From the NCBI GenBank assembly GCA_000431235.1, contig HF988734.1, positions 124,001 through 188,000 of the forward strand: a stretch of DNA of 64,000 nucleotides. Reading direction: 5' to 3'. Made by a program: the position numbers and the translations under genes. Below the pieces are notes generated by a model that was not told the origin of the DNA, ran no database searches, and worked only from the letters and a program-made list of their open reading frames with translations. Origin of the DNA: Coprobacillus sp. CAG:698 (GTDB lineage: Bacteria; Bacillota_I; Bacilli_A; ML615J-28; CAG-698). This document shows, piece by piece, positions 17,656-24,776 of the stretch; positions within the stretch are counted from its first letter, which is position 1, and each line of letters begins with the position of its first letter.

Positions 17656-19668
17656 ATGCAAAACAATAACAATAATCAAAAAATAAAAAAGCCTTATATA
17701 GGAATGCTGGTTATTAGTTTGTTACTAATAATTGGTATTTGGCTTTTTGTAAGTAAAGTTGTTAATAAAAGAGATCAACTTACACTAGATATTTTTACTG
17801 ATTATGTAAAAAATGATAAGGTTTTAAGTGCAGTGGCAACACCATATGGTGGTGTTAATGATTTTTATGAAATTGTAGGTGAATATGTAACACCAGATGG
17901 TGAGAAATCTAAATATTATGTTTTAGTTCCTCAAGATTTATACGAAGATGAATTCGTTAAAGAAGGTGGATTATATTATAAAAAGATACCAAACAATAAG
18001 GGATTTTATCCCAAGACTTCAGTTAACGTAATTGACATTTTATTAGTTGTCGTTCCTGTAGCAATATTTGTTGGTTTAGTAATCTTTTTAATCAAAAATG
18101 CTGGGTCATCAAATAATAAAGCGTTTGACTTTGCAAGAAGTAGAGCTACAAGAAGTCGTGATACAAAGAAAACATTTGATGATGTTGCTGGTTGCGATGA
18201 AGAAAAAGAAGAACTTGTAGAGATAATAGATTTCTTAAAGAATCCTAAGAAGTACCAAGAAATTGGTGCAAGAATTCCAAAGGGTGTTTTATTAGTAGGC
18301 CCTCCAGGAACTGGTAAAACATTACTTGCTAAGGCATGTGCTGGTGAAGCTAAAGTTCCATTCTTCTCTATTTCTGGATCTGACTTTGTGGAGATGTTTG
18401 TTGGTGTTGGAGCTAGCCGTGTTCGTGATATGTTCAAGACTGCAAAACAAAATGCTCCTTGTATTGTTTTCATTGATGAAATAGATGCAGTTGGTCGTCA
18501 AAGAGGTGCTGGTTTAGGTGGAGGACATGATGAACGTGAACAAACTTTAAACCAATTACTTGTTGAGATGGATGGTTTCCAAGAAAATTCTGGAGTTATC
18601 GTTATGGCAGCAACAAACCGTGTCGATATTCTTGATCCTGCATTACTAAGACCTGGCCGTTTTGATAGAACAATTCATATCAGTAATCCTGATGTAAAAG
18701 GCCGTGTAGCCATTTTAAAAGTTCACGCACGAAACAAAAAATTATCACCAAAAATTAATTTAGATGATATTGCTCGTCGTACTCCTGGTTTCAGTGGTGC
18801 TGATTTGGAAAATCTTCTTAATGAAGCTGCTTTACTTGCTGCTCGTGAAAACAGACGTGAGATAAAAATCTATGATATCGATGAAGCTATTGACCGTGTT
18901 ATGATGGGACCAGCTAAGAAGAGTCGTAAATATACAGATTATGAAAAACAAGTAGTTGCATATCATGAATCTGGACATGCAGTTATTGGAATTATGCTTA
19001 AAAACGCTAATACGGTTCAAAAGGTAACAATTGTTCCTCGTGGAGAAACTGGTGGATATAACTTAATGACTCCTGATGATGAAACATTCTTAGAAACTAG
19101 AAATGGATTGATTGACAAAATCACAGGTTTACTAGGTGGACGTGCTGCCGAAGAACTAATGGCAAATGATATAACTAATGGTGCTTATGATGATATCAGA
19201 AGAGCTACTAAGATTGCTAGAGCAATGGTTGCTCAATATGGTATGAGTAAATTAGGACCTGTTCAATATGAAGATGCTGGACATTCAGTATTCTTAGGAA
19301 GAGATTACATGAGTGAAAAGAACTTTTCAGATCAAGTTGCTTTAGAAATAGACAATGAAGTTAGAAATATCATTGAAGAATGCTATAAGAAAGCTAAAGA
19401 AGTTCTTCAAGAAAACAAAGAATTACTAATTAATTTATCACAACATCTAGTAGAAATTGAAACACTTACTAAAGAAGATATTCAAGAAATCGTTTCAACT
19501 GGAAAACTAGAATGGTGGGAAAAGAAAAAAGCTAAAGAAGAAGCTAAAAAAGTAATTGATGACAAAGAAAAAGAACTTCAAAAAATGTATGAAAAACAAT
19601 TAGAAGATCTAAAGAAAGATAATGATACTGAAAAGAAAAATGATGATAAAAATGATGGAGATAAATAA
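17656..19668 (+). CDS. ftsH: FtsH, membrane AAA+ zinc protease
   Basis: 670 residues. Hexameric ATP-dependent protease that degrades misfolded membrane and regulatory proteins. TM segments are at about 15-33 and 121-142 with a small external domain between. Walker A GPPGTGKT is at 215-222, Walker B is FIDEID, the second region of homology ends RPGRFDR, and the zinc site HESGH is at 437-441. The C-terminus has a long Lys/Glu/Asp tail. The best AAGGA site lies about 15 bases before ATG 17656, a longer spacing than in neighbours. The stop overlaps the rqcP start by one base. Confidence 0.97.
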   Translation: MQNNNNNQKIKKPYIGMLVISLLLIIGIWLFVSKVVNKRDQLTLDIFTDYVKNDKVLSAVATPYGGVNDFYEIVGEYVTPDGEKSKYYVLVPQDLYEDEFVKEGGLYYKKIPNNKGFYPKTSVNVIDILLVVVPVAIFVGLVIFLIKNAGSSNNKAFDFARSRATRSRDTKKTFDDVAGCDEEKEELVEIIDFLKNPKKYQEIGARIPKGVLLVGPPGTGKTLLAKACAGEAKVPFFSISGSDFVEMFVGVGASRVRDMFKTAKQNAPCIVFIDEIDAVGRQRGAGLGGGHDEREQTLNQLLVEMDGFQENSGVIVMAATNRVDILDPALLRPGRFDRTIHISNPDVKGRVAILKVHARNKKLSPKINLDDIARRTPGFSGADLENLLNEAALLAARENRREIKIYDIDEAIDRVMMGPAKKSRKYTDYEKQVVAYHESGHAVIGIMLKNANTVQKVTIVPRGETGGYNLMTPDDETFLETRNGLIDKITGLLGGRAAEELMANDITNGAYDDIRRATKIARAMVAQYGMSKLGPVQYEDAGHSVFLGRDYMSEKNFSDQVALEIDNEVRNIIEECYKKAKEVLQENKELLINLSQHLVEIETLTKEDIQEIVSTGKLEWWEKKKAKEEAKKVIDDKEKELQKMYEKQLEDLKKDNDTEKKNDDKNDGDK

Positions 19669-19934
19669 TGAGAATTGATAAATTCTTAAAAGTATCAAGA
19701 CTAATAAAAAGAAGAACAGTTGCGAAAGAAGCAAGTTTAGGTGAAAAGATACTAATAAATGGTAAACTCGCAAAACCAAGTTCTCCTGTAAATGTTGGTG
19801 ATATTATTGAAATCCATTACTATAAAAGCCATATGAAAATTAAAGTACTTGATTTGATTAACTCATCTAAAAAAGATGACGCAGAGAAAATGTATGAAGT
19901 ACTTGAAATAACAAACGTAAATGAAGAGAAGTAG
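19668..19934 (+). CDS. rqcP: RqcP-type S4 RNA-binding protein
   Basis: 88 residues, a single S4 domain: MRIDKFLKVSRLIKRRTVAKEA, then ILINGKLAKPSSPVNVGDIIEI. This is the size and pattern of RqcP (formerly YabO), which binds stalled 50S subunits and helps RqcH add alanine tails in ribosome quality control. The ATG overlaps the ftsH TAA. In Bacillus, rqcP precedes yabP-yabQ; here yabP/yabQ are 14 kb away, so the cluster has been split. Confidence 0.88.
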   Translation: MRIDKFLKVSRLIKRRTVAKEASLGEKILINGKLAKPSSPVNVGDIIEIHYYKSHMKIKVLDLINSSKKDDAEKMYEVLEITNVNEEK

Positions 19935-19951
19935 TTTTGCTTCTCTTTTTT
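19923..19951 (+). terminator. Terminator of the tilS-rqcP operon
   Basis: GAAGAGAAG/CTTCTCTTTTTT hairpin overlapping the rqcP stop codon. Confidence 0.88.
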
Positions 19952-19994
19952 CATAATAAAATAAAAAACTATTTTAATAAAGTTATAAAAGTGA

Positions 19995-20000
19995 TATAAT
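19995..20000 (+). promoter_or_regulatory. Extended -10 promoter of the GH4 operon
   Basis: GTGATATAAT with TGA before TATAAT (19995-20000); no good -35. The start codon follows 31 bases later after GAGGTGA. Confidence 0.65.
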
Positions 20001-20031
20001 TAAATTATAAAATAATTATAGAGGTGAAATT

Positions 20032-21324
20032 ATGAGTAAAGAACTTAAAATATGTATTATTGGTGCTGGAAGTACATATACACCAGAACTAATTGAAGGA
20101 ATTATAAATAAACGCGAATCTTTACCATTAAAGCATTTATATTTGATGGATATTGAGGATAGAAAATTAAACATAGTTGGTGGACTTTGCAAAAGAATGA
20201 TTGAAGCCGAAAAACTTGATTGTGAAGTTGTCTTAACAAAAGATTTAGATGCTGCCTTAGAAAATGCTGATTTTGTTTTAGCACAAATAAGAGTTGGCAA
20301 ACTTCCAGCAAGAGTTTTAGATGAAAAGATTCCTCTTAAATATGGTCTAATTGGCCAAGAAACAAATGGAATTGGTGGATTCTTTAAAGGCATGAGAACT
20401 ATACCAGAAATTATGAATATAGTTCATCATATGGAAAAACTATGCCCTGATGCATGGCTTATAAACTTTAGTAATCCTTCAGGAATGATTGCTGAAGCAG
20501 TTTTAAACAATAGCAAAATAAAAATGATGGGACTATGCAATGTTCCTATCAATACAATGGATAGTATTAGAAAAGCGATGAACTTACCTAATGCTTATAT
20601 CGAATATTTAGGTTTAAATCATTTAGCTTGGGTAACAGGAATTCGTGATAATGGCACTGACTACTTACAAAAAGCTATTGATGAAGGATTAAATGGTGCT
20701 GTAATGCAAAACATCCCAGCAAGTGGTTTTAGTCATGAATTGATTAAAACAGTTGGTGCAATTCCAACATGTTATTTAGAGTATTACTATTTCAAAGATG
20801 GCAAATTAGAAAAAGCTATGAATGCTGAAAAGTGCCGTGGAGAAATTTGTATGGAAATTGAAGAACAATTACTTGAGATATATTCAAATAGTGAACTACA
20901 TACAAAACCAGAATTATTAAGTAAACGTGGTGGAGCACGTTATTCTGAGGTTGCTATTAATCTAGTTGATTCTATATACAACGATAAACGTGATGTTCAA
21001 GTAGTAAATGTTTTGAATAAGGGTGCTATACCTTTTATGGATGATAATGATGCTGTTGAAGTATGTGCAATTATTGGCAAGGATGGTGCTGAACCAATAA
21101 AGACAAATTGCCATAATGAACATATAAAAGAAATAATGAAAATGATGAAAGCTTATGAAAAACATGCAGTTAAAGCAGCATTAACAGGTGATGAAGATGA
21201 GGCTATGAGAGCTCTTATGATTAATCCATTAGTATTTGATTATCATAAAGCAAAACCATGTTTTGATGAATTAAAAGAAGCTCATAAATTACATTTACCA
21301 GAATTCTTTAAGGAAAACAAATAA
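20032..21324 (+). CDS. GH4 family 6-phospho-glycosidase
   Basis: 430 residues. NAD- and Mn-dependent glycosidase of family GH4, acting on phosphorylated sugars in the cytosol. The Rossmann start IIGAGSTYTPELIEGI is at about 7-22, LMDIE is the NAD-ribose site, and metal ligands are C169 in GLCNVP and H197 in GLNHLAWV, followed by a late TKPELLSKRGGARYSE. The set fits 6-phospho-beta-glucosidases better than alpha types. It precedes a BadF-type sugar kinase by one base, so a likely scheme is phosphorylation of an imported sugar followed by cleavage. Sugar identity (cellobiose-like, chitobiose-like or a muropeptide sugar) is unknown. Confidence 0.9.
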   Translation: MSKELKICIIGAGSTYTPELIEGIINKRESLPLKHLYLMDIEDRKLNIVGGLCKRMIEAEKLDCEVVLTKDLDAALENADFVLAQIRVGKLPARVLDEKIPLKYGLIGQETNGIGGFFKGMRTIPEIMNIVHHMEKLCPDAWLINFSNPSGMIAEAVLNNSKIKMMGLCNVPINTMDSIRKAMNLPNAYIEYLGLNHLAWVTGIRDNGTDYLQKAIDEGLNGAVMQNIPASGFSHELIKTVGAIPTCYLEYYYFKDGKLEKAMNAEKCRGEICMEIEEQLLEIYSNSELHTKPELLSKRGGARYSEVAINLVDSIYNDKRDVQVVNVLNKGAIPFMDDNDAVEVCAIIGKDGAEPIKTNCHNEHIKEIMKMMKAYEKHAVKAALTGDEDEAMRALMINPLVFDYHKAKPCFDELKEAHKLHLPEFFKENK

Positions 21325-21325
21325 T

Positions 21326-22318
21326 ATGAAAGATTACATATTAGGTGTAGATGGTGGTAATACTAAGACTGATTATTTTTTGTTTGATAGTGAAGGAATC
21401 TTTATAGATCATTATCGTGGTGGAACATGCAGTCATGAAGGATTAAGTGATAGCTTCGATGGTACTTATCGTGTTTTGAAAAGTGTTTTTGATTCATTTT
21501 TAGAAAAAAACAAAATAGCAGTTAGTGACATTAAAGCTAGTGTTTTTGGGCTAGCTGGAGTTGATACACCATATCAAAAAAAACGTATTGAGGAGAAAAT
21601 TGAAGCTTTAGGATTCAAAAATTATAAAGTTGTTAATGATTCTTTTCTAGGTATTAAAGCAATAAGTCCATATGGAGTTTGTTCTATTTGTGGAACAGGG
21701 ACATCAAGTGGAGGAATTGGAATCGATGGAAGTTATTTGCAAGTTGGGGGCATTGGTGCTATCGTTGGTGATGAGGCTGGTGGCAGTTGGCTTGCTAGGA
21801 GAGCAATCAGGCAAACTTTTGATTCAATGTATCGATTTGGAAAAAAATCATTAATTGATGATATTGTAATGGATGAATTAGAAGTTACTGATAAATACTA
21901 TTTGATGGAAGCAATCAGTGAAAGACTAATGAACCGAAAAGTTAATCTTGAAAGATTATGCAAAGCTGTTTTTGAATGCGCAAATCAAGGTGATGAAGTA
22001 TGTATTGATATGCTTAAGGAAATGGCAAATAATCTTGCTCGTAGTGCTGGGGGTTGTGTTGTTAACCTAGATTTAGGAGATAATCCTTTGGTAGTTTTAG
22101 CTGGTAGTGTTTGGGCAAAAGGAAGTAATCCGACACTTGTTAATGAGTTTAAAATATTAATAAATAAATATACAAAAAAAGAATGTAATGTAAAAGTTTT
22201 AAACTTGCCTCCTTGTGTGGGTGCAATATGTTGGGCTTTCGAAATATATAATAACAAGTTTCCAACCCCAGAAGAAATTGAAAAAATAGATAATACTATA
22301 AAAGAAAGGCTAAAATAA
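21326..22318 (+). CDS. BadF/BadG-family sugar kinase (GlcNAc/MurNAc kinase-like)
   Basis: 330 residues. ASKHA-fold kinase: phosphate-1 loop YILGVDGGNTKTDYFLF at the N-terminus, phosphate-2 region SICGTGTSSGGIGI, then GIGAIVGDEAGGSWLARRAI and an adenosine-site LVVLAGSVWAKGSN. Members include N-acetylglucosamine kinase and the MurK kinase that phosphorylates MurNAc and GlcNAc during wall recycling in clostridia. Pairing with a GH4 phosphoglycosidase and the wall-recycling genes elsewhere in the window make amino-sugar salvage plausible, but that is inference. Confidence 0.85.
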   Translation: MKDYILGVDGGNTKTDYFLFDSEGIFIDHYRGGTCSHEGLSDSFDGTYRVLKSVFDSFLEKNKIAVSDIKASVFGLAGVDTPYQKKRIEEKIEALGFKNYKVVNDSFLGIKAISPYGVCSICGTGTSSGGIGIDGSYLQVGGIGAIVGDEAGGSWLARRAIRQTFDSMYRFGKKSLIDDIVMDELEVTDKYYLMEAISERLMNRKVNLERLCKAVFECANQGDEVCIDMLKEMANNLARSAGGCVVNLDLGDNPLVVLAGSVWAKGSNPTLVNEFKILINKYTKKECNVKVLNLPPCVGAICWAFEIYNNKFPTPEEIEKIDNTIKERLK

Positions 22319-22319
22319 T

Positions 22320-22871
22320 ATGCTTATTTTAGGATCAAAATCTCCAAGAAGAAAAGAGATATTAGATTTATATAATATACCTTTTAAAGTATACATAAAA
22401 GATATAAATGAAGATGTTAATGAAAGTGATCCAATAAAATACGCAATGAAAACTGCTGAAAAAAAGGGGAAATCAATATCATGTGATTTCCCTAGTGAAT
22501 TAGTTTTATGTGCTGATACAATTGTAACAATTGATAATGTCATTTTAGGAAAGCCAAAAAACAAAAAGGAAGCTTATGAAATGATTAATATGTTACAAGG
22601 ACGTGATCATTATGTAATTACTGGCGTATATTTAGGTGTTAAAGATAACTACAAATTGTTTTATGAAACAACAACTGTAAGAGTTAAAGAACTATCTTTA
22701 GCAGAAATAGAGGATTACATAAATACAAATGAACCTTACGATAAAGCTGGTGCTTATGGTATCCAAGGTCTTTTCGGTAAATATGTTACGATAAAGGAAG
22801 GAAGTTACTATAATGTTATGGGACTACCAATAGAAAGAGTTATTGTTGAGCTTAGCAAAGGAGTTAAATAA
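22320..22871 (+). CDS. maf: Maf nucleoside-triphosphate pyrophosphatase
   Basis: 183 residues. Maf proteins hydrolyse non-canonical or modified nucleotides (house-cleaning) and have been linked to division arrest. Landmarks: ILGSKSPRRKEIL (usually SxSPRR), LCADTIVTIDNVILGKPK, and PYDKAGAYGIQG with the conserved Lys, Ala and Gln. Full family length. Starts one base after the kinase stop and overlaps pepF by one base, so it sits in a continuous operon. Confidence 0.94.
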   Translation: MLILGSKSPRRKEILDLYNIPFKVYIKDINEDVNESDPIKYAMKTAEKKGKSISCDFPSELVLCADTIVTIDNVILGKPKNKKEAYEMINMLQGRDHYVITGVYLGVKDNYKLFYETTTVRVKELSLAEIEDYINTNEPYDKAGAYGIQGLFGKYVTIKEGSYYNVMGLPIERVIVELSKGVK

Positions 22872-24634
22872 TGAATTGGAATTTAGAATATTTATATAAA
22901 TCTCATGAAGAGTTTCTAAAAGATTTTGAAAATGTCAAAAATCTTTGTGATAAGTTTAAAAATTACCAAGGTAAATTAGCTGATGAAAAAATGTTCGTGG
23001 AATATTATTCAATGCAAATAGAATTAGAAGAAAAACTAGGCAAAGTGTATGAATATGCAGCCTTAAAATCTGATTTAAACAAGAAAGATATTGATGCCCT
23101 TAGTGATTTAAATTCTTGTCAACAACTATTGTTTAAACTTAGTCAAGATACATCTTTTGAAGAACCTGAAATACTAAGCATAGGTAAAGATAAAGTATTT
23201 AGATATTTAGATAACAATAAGAATCTTGAAGAATTGCGTTTTAGTTTTGAGAAAATATTCCGTAAAGAAAAATATATATTATCAGAAAAAGAAGAAAGAA
23301 TTCTTTCTCTTTGTTTGCCATCAATGGAAAATGGACGTGACTTATATTCAAGTCTTGCCGTTAGTGATGGTGTAAACAAAGAAGTAACATTATCAAATGG
23401 TGAGAAAGAAGTCGTTACACAAGGCAATTGGAGTGTTTTAGTTGCTGATAGCAAAAATAGTCAAGACAGAAAACTAATCTTTGAAACACTATATAGTAAG
23501 TATGATGAACACAAAAATACATTTGCATCAATTTATGCCAATATAATGGAAGCAAACAAAGCTATAAAAGAAGCAAAAGGTTATAGTAGTATTCTAGAGT
23601 CTTACTTGTACAATAATAATATTCCAACAAAGGTATATGAAACATTAGTAAAAGTTGCTAGAACAGAAACAGAAGCCGTTAAAAAATATTTAAAACTAAG
23701 AAAAGAATACTTAGGATTAGAAGAATACCATACATATGACAGGTTTTTAAGTTTAGCCTCTTCAACAACTAAATACACTTACGAAGAAGCTAAAGAAATA
23801 TTCTTTAAATCATTAAAAAAATTCACTAAAGATTTCCAAGAAAAAGCTCATATGGCCTTAGAAGAAGGATTTGTCGACGTCTACGAAAAAGAAGGTAAAC
23901 GTACAGGAGCATATTCTTCTAGTCAAGCAAATATCCGTCCATTTATTCTTTTGAACTATTCTAATACACTAGATGATGTATTCACTGTTGCTCATGAAGC
24001 AGGACATTCTATTCATTCATTATATTCAATGCAAAATCCAGTAACATTACAATCATATACAATATTTGTTGCTGAAATAGCATCGACATTTAATGAACAT
24101 AATTTACTTGATTATTTAATGTCAACAGGTAACTTAACAAATGATGATAAAATATCATTATTACAAAAAGCAATCGACAATATTATGGCAACATTCTACC
24201 GTCAAACATTATTTGCTGATTATGAATTAACTGTATCAAAATTAGCAGAAAATGGACAACCAATCAATCACAAAGTTTTAAGTGATATAATGATAGATTT
24301 ATATGAAAAATATTATGGGTTAGACATAGAAAAAGAAAATGTGAAAAAGTATGTATGGGCATATATACCTCACTTATTCTATACACCATTCTATGTTTAT
24401 CAATATGCAACAAGTTTCTCTGCATCATTTAAAATCTATGATGATGTAAAAAATGGTAAAGAAAATGCATTTGAAAAATATATAGGTCTATTAAAAGCTG
24501 GTGGAACTAAATATCCTGTAGAAGAAGCCTTAGATGCGGGAGTTGATTTCACAAAAGAAGAAACATTTAAAGCAGTTACAAATAGAATGAAAGAATTAGT
24601 TGATGAATTAGAGAGTTTATTAAAAAACAAATAG
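22871..24634 (+). CDS. pepF: PepF, oligoendopeptidase F (M3 family)
   Basis: 587 residues, normal for PepF. Cytosolic zinc endopeptidase cutting oligopeptides. The zinc site VAHEAGHSIHSLYS has HEAGH at 375-379, with FVAEIASTFNE downstream giving the third ligand Glu. The N-terminal helical domain begins WNLEYLYKSHEEFLKDF, as in the family. AAGGAG lies before the ATG, which overlaps the maf TAA. Last gene of the operon that starts at the GH4 gene. Confidence 0.95.
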   Translation: MNWNLEYLYKSHEEFLKDFENVKNLCDKFKNYQGKLADEKMFVEYYSMQIELEEKLGKVYEYAALKSDLNKKDIDALSDLNSCQQLLFKLSQDTSFEEPEILSIGKDKVFRYLDNNKNLEELRFSFEKIFRKEKYILSEKEERILSLCLPSMENGRDLYSSLAVSDGVNKEVTLSNGEKEVVTQGNWSVLVADSKNSQDRKLIFETLYSKYDEHKNTFASIYANIMEANKAIKEAKGYSSILESYLYNNNIPTKVYETLVKVARTETEAVKKYLKLRKEYLGLEEYHTYDRFLSLASSTTKYTYEEAKEIFFKSLKKFTKDFQEKAHMALEEGFVDVYEKEGKRTGAYSSSQANIRPFILLNYSNTLDDVFTVAHEAGHSIHSLYSMQNPVTLQSYTIFVAEIASTFNEHNLLDYLMSTGNLTNDDKISLLQKAIDNIMATFYRQTLFADYELTVSKLAENGQPINHKVLSDIMIDLYEKYYGLDIEKENVKKYVWAYIPHLFYTPFYVYQYATSFSASFKIYDDVKNGKENAFEKYIGLLKAGGTKYPVEEALDAGVDFTKEETFKAVTNRMKELVDELESLLKNK

Positions 24635-24656
24635 GGAAAAATAGTTTTATAAAAAA

Positions 24657-24693
24657 TGCTTTGGGATTATCTCTCAAAGCACTTTTCTTTTTG
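24657..24693 (+). terminator. Terminator after pepF
   Basis: TGCTTTG/CAAAGCA stem, 11-base loop, then TTTTCTTTTT. Confidence 0.85.
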
Positions 24694-24716
24694 TCATTGA
24701 CAACACGTATGTTTAT

Positions 24717-24745
24717 TTGACAATATACATACATAATAGTATAAT
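24717..24745 (+). promoter_or_regulatory. Consensus promoter of the 961-residue surface protein
   Basis: Perfect -35 TTGACA (24717-24722), 17-base spacer, perfect -10 TATAAT (24740-24745). This is the strongest-looking sigma-A promoter in the window. The TTG of the -35 could be mistaken for an early start codon. Confidence 0.9.
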
Positions 24746-24776
24746 AAACATAATAATTTATAGTATGGAGAATTAT

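Noticed and set aside
18006..18473. A 155-residue minus-strand frame inside ftsH
   Set aside because: It lies antisense to the conserved AAA core, has no ribosome site and mirrors ftsH codon use.
20016..20393. A 125-residue minus-strand frame inside the GH4 gene
   Set aside because: Antisense shadow of a strongly conserved enzyme, with no start signal or recognisable motif.
24717..24776. Earlier TTG start for the 961-residue protein
   Set aside because: The TTG is part of a perfect -35 box and the region holds the -10. The ATG at 24777 has a ribosome site at the right distance.
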